NCBI GenBank assembly: GCA_964611345.1
Contig: CAZSYU010000013.1
Coordinates: 5,279-69,278, forward strand
DNA length: 64,000 nucleotides
Direction: 5' to 3'
DNA from: JALZVT01 sp964611345
GTDB lineage: Bacteria > Pseudomonadota > Gammaproteobacteria > Pseudomonadales > Azotimanducaceae
Below, piece by piece: positions 40,928-51,777 of the stretch. Every line of letters begins with the position of its first letter. The first letter of the stretch is position 1. The notes beneath the pieces are model-generated. The model saw nothing but the letters and a program-made list of their open reading frames with translations. It made no database searches and was not told the origin of the DNA. Both the position numbers and the translations under genes were made by a program.

Positions 40928-41707
40928 ATGTCGTCTTCCCAGCCAGCAGCACCGCAACCACCAGGTTCGACCCCAACAGGTCCAACGGATAACAGTGTAC
41001 CGCGCATTCCGGTCATGGTGAGCGCTCGTGATGTCGTAAAAACCGTGCAGACAGCAGCGGGCCCCTTGACCATATTGCAGAACGTCAACATCGCTATCAT
41101 GGCGGGCGAGAGTTTGGCGGTGGTCGGGGCGTCAGGGTCGGGCAAAACCACGCTATTGGGCATTCTTGCGGGGCTTGATTTGCCAAGCGCAGGTGACGTT
41201 GCGCTCGCCGGTGAATCGCTCACTCATCTCGACGAAGAGGCCCGGGCGCTGTTGCGCGGCCGGTTGGTTGGCTTTGTGTTTCAAAACTTTCAGTTGCTGG
41301 GCAGCCTTACCGCGGCTGAAAACGTCATGTTACCGATAGAGTTGCGCGGCGATGGTGACGCGCATGCCCGTGCACAGGAACTCCTAGAACGGGTCGGGCT
41401 AGCCAGGCGCGGCCATCATTATCCGCGTCAACTCTCTGGTGGTGAGCAGCAACGGGTGGCCATCGCACGGGCGTTTGCATGCCGACCACAGGTGCTGTTT
41501 GCCGACGAGCCTACGGGCAACCTCGACACCACCACTGGCGAGCGCATCACGCAACTCCTGTTTGAGCTAAACGCAGACTTTGGAACGACCCTGGTATTGG
41601 TTACCCATGATCCGCGCCTGGCCGAGCGCTGCACCCGTAGCATAACCATCGATGCCGGTCAGGTTGTCGCCGAAACGCAAAACCCGCCGGGCGCCAAGCA
41701 GCAATGA
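40928..41707 (+). CDS. ybbA: ABC transporter ATP-binding protein YbbA
   Basis: A 259-residue ATPase of the LolD/MacB class. Walker A is GASGSGKTTLL, Q-loop FQNFQLLGSLT, signature LSGGEQQRVAIARA, Walker B VLFADEPTGNLD and H-loop LVTHDP. Paired with the FtsX-type permease that follows (stop and start overlap as ATGA), it forms a mechanotransmission-type ABC complex of unknown substrate, encoded next to tesA as in many gammaproteobacteria. Start ATG 40928 gives a disordered Pro/Ser N-tail of about 30 residues and has no clear ribosome-binding site; a later start at ATG 41015 (MVSARDVVK) is possible. Confidence 0.9.
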   Translation: MSSSQPAAPQPPGSTPTGPTDNSVPRIPVMVSARDVVKTVQTAAGPLTILQNVNIAIMAGESLAVVGASGSGKTTLLGILAGLDLPSAGDVALAGESLTHLDEEARALLRGRLVGFVFQNFQLLGSLTAAENVMLPIELRGDGDAHARAQELLERVGLARRGHHYPRQLSGGEQQRVAIARAFACRPQVLFADEPTGNLDTTTGERITQLLFELNADFGTTLVLVTHDPRLAERCTRSITIDAGQVVAETQNPPGAKQQ

Positions 41708-44223
41708 CAACAGCTACGGTATCCAGAGAGCGTCCCTGGCCATTGGCGCTGCGCCTCGCGTGGCGCGACTGGCAGTCAGGTGAACTGCGCTTGTTACTGG
41801 GTGCTATTGTGGTTGCGGTGGCGTCAGTAACGGCAATCTCGCTGTTTGTTGATCGGTTGCAGAGCGCCCTTATTGAGCAGTCTGCAACTTTTCTTGCGGC
41901 CGATCGTGTGTTGAGTGGGTCAGCGCCTGTGCCAGAAGAAGTTCGCCAGGCCGCTCTTGGCCTGGGTTTGCAGACGGCAGAAACCGTTACCTTCGCAACC
42001 ATGTTGTACACCGGAGAAGACAGGAACCTGCTGGCGTCAGTTAAGGCGGTTAGTCAGTCCTATCCGTTGCGCGGTGTATTACGGGTGAGCGCGGAACCGT
42101 TTGGTGCTGATGAAGTTACTGCCGAGTTACCAAAGCCCGGGGAAGTTTGGCTCGATCCCCGGTTGTTTCCGGCGCTTGCTCTCAAACTCAATGATACCGT
42201 CGAGATTGGCTTACAGCGGCTTCGGGTTAGCGGCATCCTCACGCGCGAACCGGATCGCGGTGGCAGCTTTACCGACCTTGCACCGCGAGCGCTCATGCGC
42301 ATTGAAGATCTGGCTGCTACCAACATTGTGCAGCCCGGCAGTCGCGTCAGTTTTCGCTACTTGCTACGGGGCGCAGAGGATGATCTGCAGACTGCCTATG
42401 AGGCACTTGCTGAGGGGCAACGGTCGCGCTTTCGCTGGCTTGGCGCGCGTGATTCCAGTCAGGCCATTGGCAACGCGCTCCAGCGGGCGGAGAGTTTCTT
42501 GTTGTTAGGTGGCCTGCTGGCTGTCCTGCTGGCCGGGGTTGCTGTTGCGCTCGCGGCGCATCGTTACGCCAGGCGCCACTTCGATCATGTAGGTGTACTC
42601 AAAACTCTGGGTGCGACACCAAGGGTGATACTGCGCAATTTCCTCGGTGTATTGCTATTAGTGGGGAGTCTTGGGGTATTGGTGGGTCTGCTTACAGGCA
42701 ATCTGTTGCAGCAGGCAGTACTGCTTTATGTGAACGATCTGATACCGGGAGAGCTACCCGCGGCGGGTTTACGACCCTATCTGCTCGGTGCGATTACCGG
42801 GTTTATCTGTCTGTTGAGCTTTGCATTGCCGCCTTTGCTTGCGCTGCGGGACATCTCGCCGATGCGGGTCATTCGTCGGGACCTTGTCGAGGGCGATCTC
42901 GCGGGTACCTTAACTTATGGGGCTGCCCTTGGTGGCACTATTGTGCTGTTGTTGTGGTACAGCGGCAGTGCGGTACTCACGTTGTACACACTCGGCGCAA
43001 TAGCGCTGGTATTGGTGGTGTTTGCCGCCGCTGCCTGGATTGCGCTGTCGGGTACGGGTGCGCTTGGTATGCAGGCCGGGTCGTTTTGGCGCCTTGCGCT
43101 GGCAGGAATCAAGCGTCGCGCGCGCGCCAGCATCGCGCAGATGCTTATTTTTGGTTTGGCGATTATGTTGCTGCTGATTCTGGTGTTGGTGCGCACATCG
43201 TTGTTGTCGGAATGGCGTGAACAGTTACCGGATGACGTGCCGAATCACTTCGTAATGAACGTAACACCGACAGAGGTTGATGCGGTGCGCGCTAACCTCG
43301 AGACAATTAGTGATCGCGTTGGCGAACTGTTCCCCATGATTCGCGGTCGCATTGTTGGCGTTAACGGTATGACCACGGATGAGTGGAGTGCGCAGCTCGA
43401 TGGCGTATTCGACAACGACATCGATAACGAACGCAACCTAACCTATGCTGCGGACAAACCGGGTGAGAATGTCATCACGGCAGGAGAATGGTGGCCAGCA
43501 GATTCTGCCGAAAAGCTGATTTCGCTTGAGGATGAGTATGCCCTTAGACACGGTCTGGGTATTGGAGACGAGTTAAAGATCGATGTAGCCGGCGCCATAT
43601 TGAATGGACGAGTCAGTAATCTGCGGCGGGTAGATTGGGACAGCATGCGCCCGAACTTTTTTGTCATATTCTCCCCGGCCATGCTTGAAGGCGTGCCAAC
43701 AACCTTCATGACCAGTTTTCATTTACCACGCTCGGAGCAGCGCAGCCTCAATGGTTTTATGCGGCAGTTTCCCACCGTTAGCATTATTCCTATGGAAGAC
43801 ATCATTGAGCAGGTGCAGGACATTGTTGATCGGGTCACCCAGGCCATTGAACTCGTCCTGGCACTGGTACTGGCGTCAGGCTGTCTGGTGCTGCTAGCCA
43901 GCATCCAGTCGAGTCGGGACGAACGGTTGGCGGAACACGGCTTGTTGCGCGCATTGGGTGCCACACGGTCTTTGATCGCCGGTTCGCTCAGTGTTGAGTT
44001 TTTGACTCTGGGCGCGCTGTCCGGACTGTTGGCCGTTGCTGGGGCTGAGCTTTCGGTGGCTTTGTTGCAGGTGCAGGTATTCGAACTGTCACCTCGATTG
44101 CATGGCTGGTACTGGTTGGCAGCGCCAACCCTCGGGGCCTTGTTGGTCGCAACTGTTGGCCTTGCCGGTTCGCGCACACTAATAGCCAGCCCACCTATGC
44201 GTGTGCTGCGTGGTCTAGACTAA
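41704..44223 (+). CDS. ybbP: FtsX-like ABC transporter permease YbbP
   Basis: An 839-residue permease with ten or so membrane segments: one near the N-terminus (LLLGAIVVAVASVTAISLFV), a group after the first large periplasmic domain, and a last group at the C-terminus. The two FtsX domains are recognisable from VGVLKTLGATPRVILRNFLG and EHGLLRALGATRSLIAGS, which carry the coupling-helix pattern. Periplasmic domain 1 covers about residues 45-240 and domain 2 about 500-690. Length matches E. coli YbbP (804) with small insertions. Translationally coupled to ybbA. Confidence 0.9.
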   Translation: MTTATVSRERPWPLALRLAWRDWQSGELRLLLGAIVVAVASVTAISLFVDRLQSALIEQSATFLAADRVLSGSAPVPEEVRQAALGLGLQTAETVTFATMLYTGEDRNLLASVKAVSQSYPLRGVLRVSAEPFGADEVTAELPKPGEVWLDPRLFPALALKLNDTVEIGLQRLRVSGILTREPDRGGSFTDLAPRALMRIEDLAATNIVQPGSRVSFRYLLRGAEDDLQTAYEALAEGQRSRFRWLGARDSSQAIGNALQRAESFLLLGGLLAVLLAGVAVALAAHRYARRHFDHVGVLKTLGATPRVILRNFLGVLLLVGSLGVLVGLLTGNLLQQAVLLYVNDLIPGELPAAGLRPYLLGAITGFICLLSFALPPLLALRDISPMRVIRRDLVEGDLAGTLTYGAALGGTIVLLLWYSGSAVLTLYTLGAIALVLVVFAAAAWIALSGTGALGMQAGSFWRLALAGIKRRARASIAQMLIFGLAIMLLLILVLVRTSLLSEWREQLPDDVPNHFVMNVTPTEVDAVRANLETISDRVGELFPMIRGRIVGVNGMTTDEWSAQLDGVFDNDIDNERNLTYAADKPGENVITAGEWWPADSAEKLISLEDEYALRHGLGIGDELKIDVAGAILNGRVSNLRRVDWDSMRPNFFVIFSPAMLEGVPTTFMTSFHLPRSEQRSLNGFMRQFPTVSIIPMEDIIEQVQDIVDRVTQAIELVLALVLASGCLVLLASIQSSRDERLAEHGLLRALGATRSLIAGSLSVEFLTLGALSGLLAVAGAELSVALLQVQVFELSPRLHGWYWLAAPTLGALLVATVGLAGSRTLIASPPMRVLRGLD

Positions 44224-44299
44224 CGAGTTTCTGCCCGGTTGCGAAGAACGGCGGTGCGCCGCAGAATTGATGCTTGCGCAGTTTTCGAAGGGGGCCTTT

Positions 44300-45151
44300 G
44301 TGACCCAACCCGTCCAGATTTCAGAGCCCACCCAAATTCCAGAGTCGGCCCTGCCGCTGAACAAACTGCAGCAACGTCTGCGGCGTCTTGTCGGTCGTGC
44401 CGTTGCCGATTATGGAATGATTGAAGAGGGCGACAAGGTCATGGTGTGTTTATCTGGTGGTAAGGACTCTTACGCCATGCTCGATATTCTGCTTAGTTTG
44501 CAGCGTCGAGCACCCGTTGATTTTTCTCTGGTGGCAGTCAATCTCGATCAGAAACAGCCAGGCTTTCCAGAGCACGTGCTGCCCACCTATCTCGATTCCC
44601 TTGGGATTGAGTACCATATTATTGAGGAAGATACTTATTCGGTGGTTAAAGCGCTAACGCCAGAAGGCAAGGCTACCTGTCCTGTGTGTTCACGACTGCG
44701 CAGAGGCATACTTTACAGCGTGGCGAAGCGACTGGGTGCCGACAAAATTGCGCTCGGTCACCATGCTGATGACGCCGTCGAAACCCTGTTTCTGAATATG
44801 TTTTTTAATGGCACCCTTAAGTCGATGCCACCCAAGCTTTTGAGTGATGACGGTAGCAACATAGTGATACGCCCACTGTATTACTGCCGTGAGAGTTTGC
44901 TTGAAGCGTTCTCGCATGCGCGGCAGCATCCGATCATTCCGTGCAATCTGTGCGGATCGCAACCAAATCTGCAGCGCGTAAAAGTCAAAGCAATGTTAAA
45001 AGAGTGGGATGAGCTGCAGCCCGGCCGGGTTGAAAACATCGCCAGAGCACTCGCAAACGTTGCGCCTTCTCAGCTCGCTGACGCCAGTCTGTTCGATTTT
45101 TTAGGATTGGTCCAAAGGCATGAGTCGCTGCCACTCATGAGTATCGACTAG
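44300..45151 (+). CDS. ttcA: tRNA 2-thiocytidine(32) synthetase TtcA
   Basis: A 283-residue PP-loop ATPase that makes 2-thiocytidine at position 32 of tRNA. The PP-loop is VCLSGGKDSYAMLDIL. Iron-sulfur cluster cysteines are CPVCSRLRRG and CNLCGSQ. The adenylation region is ALGHHADDAVETLFLNMFF. GTG 44300 (MTQPVQIS) has AAGGGGG 5 bases upstream and is preferred; ATG 44270, in frame, lacks a ribosome-binding site. The gene stands alone between ybbP and the convergent giant kinase gene. Confidence 0.94.
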   Translation: MTQPVQISEPTQIPESALPLNKLQQRLRRLVGRAVADYGMIEEGDKVMVCLSGGKDSYAMLDILLSLQRRAPVDFSLVAVNLDQKQPGFPEHVLPTYLDSLGIEYHIIEEDTYSVVKALTPEGKATCPVCSRLRRGILYSVAKRLGADKIALGHHADDAVETLFLNMFFNGTLKSMPPKLLSDDGSNIVIRPLYYCRESLLEAFSHARQHPIIPCNLCGSQPNLQRVKVKAMLKEWDELQPGRVENIARALANVAPSQLADASLFDFLGLVQRHESLPLMSID

Positions 45152-45174
45152 CGCAGCCCAGGCGTTCGCGAGTT

Positions 45175-48100
45175 TTACTCAGGCAGGGAGGTATCACCCT
45201 CACGAAATCTGACTTCGTTACTTGCGAGAGCTTCAGCGCCTTCCAGCACTTCGCTTAGCGCTACTTCGAAACTCTGGGCGAGTCCAAGCAGGTTCTCAGA
45301 TGTTTCTGACTCCATCTTGCCGCCAGGTGCCCCCGGTAGCTCGTCACTTTTGTCGTCACGAACGAGTGCAAGTTCCAGGGTCTTAGCGGCTTCTTGCAGG
45401 TCCTTCGCGCCAAACGAACCCGCAACACCACGCAGGTTATGTGCCAGTCGCTCGGCGTCTTCCCATTCGCCGTTTTTCAGCATGGCGCGAATGCGCGGAC
45501 CGGCGTCGCCATAGTAGGTGCCGAAGTCACCCATAAGCTTGAGCATGAGTTTTACGTTGTCATTGTGGTTTTTGATTGCCAAACCAACATCGATACCCGG
45601 TACACGCTTGAGCAGATCAAAATTGTCCTCGTCAGATAAATGAGTATCTGTTGCGCGCCGCCTTGGGGCTTCTTCGGTTTCCAGCGCCAGACCCATGTGT
45701 TCACTGCACTCTGACACCAGAGTTTCGAAATCGATAGGTTTGGTGACGTAACCACTGCAGCCGGCGTCCAGGGCCTGGCTACGGCGCTCGCCGATGGCAT
45801 CGGCAGAGACCGCGATAATTGGTACTTGCAAGCCCTGTTCCCGCAGCTCACGGGTAGCTTCCAGGCCATCCATCTCGGGCATGCGGATATCCATTAGAAT
45901 AACGTCGTAGGTATTTGCGACTGCTCGAGCGACTGCCTGGCGACCGGTTTCTGCAATATCTACCTTTGCGCCTGCGCGTTGCAGGAAAGCGAGGGCCAAC
46001 TGCTGGTTGATGGGATTGTCTTCAGCAAGCAGTACACGTCGATCGTGAAACAACTGACTGGATCGGTCGCGAGTTTTTACCCGACGGTTTACGACTTCCA
46101 CTTCGCGCTGGGCGTGACCCACCAGCGCGGTGAATTCGAAACGACTACCGGCGCCAACGCGCGAGCTCACGGTTATTTCGCCCTGCATCATTTCGACCAG
46201 ACGGCGACAGATTGTTAGACCGAGACCTGTGCCTCCGTAATTACGGGTAGTAGACGACTCTGCTTGTTCGAATGACTCAAATAACCGTGCCTGTTGTTTG
46301 GCATCGATGCCAATACCAGTGTCTGAGACGGCAAATCGCAACACGAACTGTTGCGCTGCGTCGTTGCTCCCTGTGATGGCGCGATCGACTTCAACCTCAA
46401 CAGCTATCTGACCTTCGGTAGTAAATTTAAGAGCGTTGCCAACGAGATTCACCAGCACTTGCTGTAAGCGCAGAGAATCGCCCAGTACCACCGAGTTCTC
46501 CGGGAAATCTGGATGCTGTTCTGTGTGATTATTAATAATCAGGTGCAGATTCTTTTTACGAAACTCGGTGCGAAACAGGCGCTCCAGCTCATCCAGAGTA
46601 GCGTCCAGTTCGAAGGGCGCCGACTCAAGATCGAGCTTGCCTGCTTCAATTTTGGAGAAATCCAAAACGTCGTTCACGATGTTGAGCAACGATTCTGATG
46701 CTCGCCGAATTGAGCTTATGTACTCGCGTTGTTGTCGATCGAGTTCGGTGTCGAGTGTAAGTTCAGAGAATCCAATTATTGCGTTCATTGGCGTGCGAAT
46801 TTCATGGCTCATGTTTGCTAGAAATTCGCTTTTTGCCTGGGTCGCAGCTTCGGCGATTTGACGCTGCTTTTCCGCTTGTTCGCTCTCTATGCGTGCCGTT
46901 ATATCGATGATGGAGCCATCGATGTACTCTCCTACCTCGTTATCTTCTGTAATGCGTGCCGCGATAGACATCCAGAACTCATGGCCATCGCGAGTCAGAG
47001 CTTTGGCCTCAAATGCAGAGACCTGTTTGTTTTCATCAAGTTTTGACAGGAAATCCTGCGCTTTTTCGCGTTCGAGAAAAACACGATCAAGCAGTTCGCG
47101 GTAGTCGAGCACAAGATCTTCCACAGTATCAAAGCCAAGCAGACTCGCGAGTCTAGGATTGGCTCGAATGAGCGCTCCTTGGCCTGATATACGGAACAGC
47201 CCTTCGATTGCTGAGTCGTACAGGGCTCGATAGTCATCGCGTGCGCCTTGGAGATCGCCGTAGAGTCGTGCGTTTTCAATCGAGATCGCCGCTTGAGACG
47301 ACAACAGATTTAGTACCTCAACACGTTGCTCTGTAAACACGTTCGATAGCCAGCGGTGCTCAACATAGAGCACACCGGTAAGTTCACCACGGTGCAAAAT
47401 AGGTAAACACAGCACCGACAATGGCTTGCCGCGCACAACGTAAGGGTCCTGCGTAAACACGTCTTCCTGGGTAGCATCTCCGAGGACCAAAACCTGTTTG
47501 GTGCGGCTGACAAACTGAATGATTGAGAGTGGCACCTCGGTGGAGGCTTCCATTGGAATCGGCGGACTGATGCGTCTGGTTTCGCCACCATCCACTGCAG
47601 CAACAGCCTCAAGATACAGGCGCCCGTCTGTCGCTAGCAGCATAGCCGCTTTCTGGGCGCCCGCGTGCTCAAGAGTAAGGCGGAGTAATTTCTCCAGCAC
47701 CTGGTCGAGCATGATTTCGCCAGACAGTGCCTGTGCTGCACGGAGTACCGTTGTGGTGTCGAGCAGGCGCTCGTTGAATTCCTGGCTATGATAGGTGTGT
47801 GAGTGGCTCTGAAAATCACGTACGGTCAAGTCAGTCAGATCGGCTAGGCTGAACTTTCCTGGGCCTTCGCGTGTTTCATTGAGCAGACCGCGATACTCGT
47901 CTTCCAGTTGCTTGATCTTGGCAATGGCACCCCACCGCGTATAGGCCTGGTATGCGCTGCGGGCGAACAATTTGGTGAAATCACGGCGTTCGCGGGTATC
48001 GCAGCGACGCGTCGCTAATTCATAGGCGATTGCTTCGTCGTTCACCAATCCTTGCTGTCGTGCCTGTGCGGCCGAGCGTTCGTAGTACTCCAGTGCTTCG

Positions 48101-51100
48101 TTGTGTTCGCCGCGATACCAGAGTAGTTCAGCTTCGATGAGCGTCGCTTTAGGTTTGGCAAACGGTGTTTGTTCTGCCCAGCGCTGTAATTGAGCGAGTT
48201 GTTTGCGAGGTGGTTGCGCGGAACTGAGCTCGCCAATCAACCGGCGAATGCCTGATGCGGCTCGGGTTGCCACCGTGGAATCGGTTGTGTCCGAGTGAGG
48301 CGATTTGCTGGTTTGCAGGCTTATAAGCGCCTCGCAAAAAGTCAACAGTATGCGCAACGGCGAACCAATGAGATAAGGAGCGTAGTTGTGGGCTCGTTGC
48401 AACGCTTCTCCAGCCCCGTGATAGTCGTTAAATACGACGGCGAAATACACCCGGTGAACGTAAAGGGTGCCGATCGCCAGACGATCGGCGGGATTATCGA
48501 GCCTGGGAATCTTCTCGTGGAGCGCTTCTACCTTTGTGCTTTCTGCGTCTGGACCTGTTCGATCGCTGTCGGTATAACTCTCAATCATGCTTGCCAGGTA
48601 GCGCACGACGTTTACATTGGTCAGATTTCCATAGTCACTCAACTGGTCGACGTGCAGTGACAGGCGGCGTCCTAGCGATGTTAAGTCCATGCCCCGCAAT
48701 ATTGCATTGCTGGCGAACCAATTAACGTTCAATCCTGCGAATTCGTAGTCGCGCATGGCGATAGATTCGCGCAGTGAATCGCCAAGCATTGACAGGGCGT
48801 TATCAAATGGGGCTACCCAAGTATCGTACAGTCCGTAGAGAGTTGCGCGCGCACGAATCGAAAATGGATTGTTCGCCCAGTTGCTAGCAAGCGCACGGGC
48901 AGAGTTAGCAAGAGTCTCCGCTCTTTCAGCATTGCCTGTGTGACGTTCATGCGTTGCCTGCATGGCCAGTAGAAAGCTGACCTCCGGGCAGTAGCCGACA
49001 ACCTCTGCTTGCTCGGTAATTTGTGCAGCGATTTTGAAGAGGGATGTGTCGCCGAGTTGCATGGCGATGGGCAGTGCGAATGCGCACAGGCGAGCGCGTT
49101 GCTGAAACTCGGCGTCGGTGCAGGTTTGAATGGCTTCACCGATGGGTTCTATTCGTTGTTGTAGCCAAAATCTTGGTTGCGTTTGTGTGTCGGTGAGCTT
49201 CGCCAGGGCAGACAGAGCCAGAGCCTTACCATCGGTAAGGCGATTGCGGGCGTAAGCCATGCGAATACCAAACTCAGAAAGCGTCGGGTTATCCGCACCA
49301 GTTTCAGCCAACAGGCGTTCGAGCTGATCGAAGTCGGGGCATAAGAAGGCTGCTTCGGCAGCGCACAGCGTTAGTTCCTGGTTGAGCAATGAGGAGCTGA
49401 GGTCGCTCTTGAGATACAGCCGCAGCGCAGTATGGGCCATGTTGAATGCGCTTCTGTAGTCCTGCTGGCGCAGCAGTTCTTTGGCGGCGAGCAAATTGTG
49501 GTATGCGACCTGGCTTAGATCCTCGGGTGCTGCGGTTAAAGGGTTAGTGGCAGCGTTCATGTGCTCTGCCATCAGTATCAGGCGCTCACCTTCGAGCCGT
49601 ACGGTCTGGTTGGAGGGGTTGGAAACCGCCGCAGTGCGTGACATCAGATGGTCGGCGATGCCTTTGTGGAGCTGGGATTTCTCCCCTTCAGACATATCCG
49701 CGTAGATTCGAGCGCGAATGTCATTGTGGGCAAAGCGGTATATGGGTCCTTCCTCGACGCCTGTCTGTTTGTTTGCGACAACCCCGAGGTTTAGCGCTTG
49801 ATCCAGCTCGGTTGCGACTATGGATTCATCAGCGTGGTGCGTTAACGATAGCTGGGAAAGTGCCGCGGCATTGAAATTGCTGCCCAGACACGCAGCGATG
49901 CGCAGAAGTTCAAGCGTGCTGTCAGGCAGACGATGCAGTAATGCAGTAATGCGTTCAGATGAGTTGTCGGTGAAATAGTGGGCGCGAATGGTATCTATTT
50001 GCCACGACCAGCCACCATCTTGAGGGTCATAGAAGATAGCCTGTTTGGCGTGCAGCTCGTACAACAAGCTAATTATCTGGCTGGGGAACCCTTCAGTTTT
50101 ATCATGGATTTCATGTGCCAGCTCGCGCACTTTGGCTTCGGTGTGGGAGAACATTTCTGCCAGCAGTAAACGTACAGCAGGTCGGGCAAGCGGGGACAAA
50201 CTCAGTTGTGTTGTTCTCAGTCGATAAGCGTCAAGATCGAGATCAACTTCTGACTCCATGCTGAGCAATACAATGACGTTGTTCAGGCTCATCAGATCGT
50301 CGATGAGTTCTCGCAGCTCTGGGCGTTCCCAGTGTTGTGGCTGTTCTACGATTACGAGCAGGCTGATAGGCGACAGAGATTTCAGCAGCTCCTGGAGAAT
50401 ATTTGCGCTGCGCAAACGTTGGTCGTTCCAGTTCGCAATTGCATTGTTTTTGGAGCGGTTGTTAGTTGGCTGCTGAAAAACCAGTGCGAGCTCTGGTACC
50501 TGAGTTCTAAGGACGTCGATAGTTTCATCGCCCAGGTTGCGTAGCCGAGTGAGGTAGGCGCTACTGCTCTCATCATCGCGCGATAACACCTGGCGCAAAA
50601 ACTGTCGCGCAATGTCCAAAGCTCCTTTTGGGGCGCTCTGGGGCTGGATTTCCTGTCGTGGTGAGTTTTCCCGGGCGCCGCTGATGTTGGCTGTGAGTCC
50701 TCCGTCGGCCCGAAACTGGCTAGCAAATATTTTTGCCAGACTTTGTTTGCCTATACCCTGGCTGCCTATTAGTTGGACGATGAGGGACTCACCCTCGCCG
50801 GCGCGTGCGGAAAGCTCTTCAAGTCGCGCTATTTCTGTCTCGCGACCATAAACTTTTCTGGGCAGAGTGAGTTGACCATACGAATCTGTTTGCCCGAGTT
50901 CGAAGGGGACAACGTCTTCCGAACTCGAGATTGTGGTTGCGCCAATCTCGATGTCGGTGCGTACCGCATCTGCGGTCTGATAGCGATCTTCGGGTTGCTT
51001 CGCGAGAAGTTTTTTTACGATCTCAGACAACCAGCGAGGTATCTGCAGATCGAGTCTGTGCAGTTGCACAGCGGTGCGAGCGATGTGACTGTGAATCAGC

Positions 51101-51732
51101 TCTAGCGGGTCATTGTTGTTGAAAGGAGTTGTTCCTGAAAACAGCTCGTACAATGTGCAACCAAGTGAATACAAGTCAGTTCGATAATCAATCAACCGGT
51201 TTACACGGCCGGTCTGCTCTGGCGAAATGTAGGGCAGCGTTCCGGTAAGTTGGCCAGAATCGGTGTCGCTGTAGTCGTGAGTTGACACTGTGGCCAACCC
51301 AAAGTCTATTAGCTTAAGAGTCTGCTCTTCGAGGTTGATGATGATGTTGGCTGGATTCAGATCGCGATGTATCGCACCCTCATCGTGAATTGACTGAACA
51401 GCCTTGCACAGCTCGCCTGCAACCCACAGCTTGTCGTCCCAATCCAGTTGCGCGGCAGTATCGGTTTCTTGCAGGAAGTTTTTGAGAGCGACGCCATTGG
51501 TGTCTTCGAGGATGATTTCTGGCAGACGTTCGTCAAAACTAATTGCCCGACAAATGTACTCGGACGTTAGTGACTGGTTGACCGCGAACTCGTGATAGTA
51601 GCGGCTGATAGCAGTGGGGGTAGCCGCGTGAGACTTCAGCGACTTGCTTATGACCGAGGCGCCATCGTGTTGGGCGCGGCGCACCAGTGTTGATGCGCTC
51701 TCGTAAATTAGATTGGGCTCCAAACTCGCCAT
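45175..51732 (-). CDS. giant hybrid: Ser/Thr kinase, AAA-type ATPase, GAF, PAS, histidine kinase, receiver, Hpt
   Basis: A 2185-residue signalling protein. A Hanks-type kinase at residues about 10-270 has the catalytic loop AIHRDLNPANI and LIDFGLAT; the usual lysine after Asp is replaced by asparagine. A STAND/AAA-like ATPase starts near 300, Walker A IGSQGIGKQSLAKIFA, followed by about 800 residues of helical TPR-like repeats. GAF lies at about 1320-1480 and PAS at 1497-1610. The histidine kinase has H-box MSHEIRTPMNAIIGF near 1640, N-box VLVNLVGNALKF and G-box GTGLGLTI. A receiver (LMDIRMPEMDG, about 1890-2005) and an Hpt domain with AHNLRGVAGSFGA near 2098 close it. No transmembrane segment is evident. 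It follows the response-regulator gene by 45 bases. Confidence 0.92.
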   Translation of the reverse strand: MASLEPNLIYESASTLVRRAQHDGASVISKSLKSHAATPTAISRYYHEFAVNQSLTSEYICRAISFDERLPEIILEDTNGVALKNFLQETDTAAQLDWDDKLWVAGELCKAVQSIHDEGAIHRDLNPANIIINLEEQTLKLIDFGLATVSTHDYSDTDSGQLTGTLPYISPEQTGRVNRLIDYRTDLYSLGCTLYELFSGTTPFNNNDPLELIHSHIARTAVQLHRLDLQIPRWLSEIVKKLLAKQPEDRYQTADAVRTDIEIGATTISSSEDVVPFELGQTDSYGQLTLPRKVYGRETEIARLEELSARAGEGESLIVQLIGSQGIGKQSLAKIFASQFRADGGLTANISGARENSPRQEIQPQSAPKGALDIARQFLRQVLSRDDESSSAYLTRLRNLGDETIDVLRTQVPELALVFQQPTNNRSKNNAIANWNDQRLRSANILQELLKSLSPISLLVIVEQPQHWERPELRELIDDLMSLNNVIVLLSMESEVDLDLDAYRLRTTQLSLSPLARPAVRLLLAEMFSHTEAKVRELAHEIHDKTEGFPSQIISLLYELHAKQAIFYDPQDGGWSWQIDTIRAHYFTDNSSERITALLHRLPDSTLELLRIAACLGSNFNAAALSQLSLTHHADESIVATELDQALNLGVVANKQTGVEEGPIYRFAHNDIRARIYADMSEGEKSQLHKGIADHLMSRTAAVSNPSNQTVRLEGERLILMAEHMNAATNPLTAAPEDLSQVAYHNLLAAKELLRQQDYRSAFNMAHTALRLYLKSDLSSSLLNQELTLCAAEAAFLCPDFDQLERLLAETGADNPTLSEFGIRMAYARNRLTDGKALALSALAKLTDTQTQPRFWLQQRIEPIGEAIQTCTDAEFQQRARLCAFALPIAMQLGDTSLFKIAAQITEQAEVVGYCPEVSFLLAMQATHERHTGNAERAETLANSARALASNWANNPFSIRARATLYGLYDTWVAPFDNALSMLGDSLRESIAMRDYEFAGLNVNWFASNAILRGMDLTSLGRRLSLHVDQLSDYGNLTNVNVVRYLASMIESYTDSDRTGPDAESTKVEALHEKIPRLDNPADRLAIGTLYVHRVYFAVVFNDYHGAGEALQRAHNYAPYLIGSPLRILLTFCEALISLQTSKSPHSDTTDSTVATRAASGIRRLIGELSSAQPPRKQLAQLQRWAEQTPFAKPKATLIEAELLWYRGEHNEALEYYERSAAQARQQGLVNDEAIAYELATRRCDTRERRDFTKLFARSAYQAYTRWGAIAKIKQLEDEYRGLLNETREGPGKFSLADLTDLTVRDFQSHSHTYHSQEFNERLLDTTTVLRAAQALSGEIMLDQVLEKLLRLTLEHAGAQKAAMLLATDGRLYLEAVAAVDGGETRRISPPIPMEASTEVPLSIIQFVSRTKQVLVLGDATQEDVFTQDPYVVRGKPLSVLCLPILHRGELTGVLYVEHRWLSNVFTEQRVEVLNLLSSQAAISIENARLYGDLQGARDDYRALYDSAIEGLFRISGQGALIRANPRLASLLGFDTVEDLVLDYRELLDRVFLEREKAQDFLSKLDENKQVSAFEAKALTRDGHEFWMSIAARITEDNEVGEYIDGSIIDITARIESEQAEKQRQIAEAATQAKSEFLANMSHEIRTPMNAIIGFSELTLDTELDRQQREYISSIRRASESLLNIVNDVLDFSKIEAGKLDLESAPFELDATLDELERLFRTEFRKKNLHLIINNHTEQHPDFPENSVVLGDSLRLQQVLVNLVGNALKFTTEGQIAVEVEVDRAITGSNDAAQQFVLRFAVSDTGIGIDAKQQARLFESFEQAESSTTRNYGGTGLGLTICRRLVEMMQGEITVSSRVGAGSRFEFTALVGHAQREVEVVNRRVKTRDRSSQLFHDRRVLLAEDNPINQQLALAFLQRAGAKVDIAETGRQAVARAVANTYDVILMDIRMPEMDGLEATRELREQGLQVPIIAVSADAIGERRSQALDAGCSGYVTKPIDFETLVSECSEHMGLALETEEAPRRRATDTHLSDEDNFDLLKRVPGIDVGLAIKNHNDNVKLMLKLMGDFGTYYGDAGPRIRAMLKNGEWEDAERLAHNLRGVAGSFGAKDLQEAAKTLELALVRDDKSDELPGAPGGKMESETSENLLGLAQSFEVALSEVLEGAEALASNEVRFREGDTSLPE

Positions 51733-51777
51733 AACTCAAGTCCGCCCGTGAGGCGTAAGTGGGGCTGGCGAGTGAGT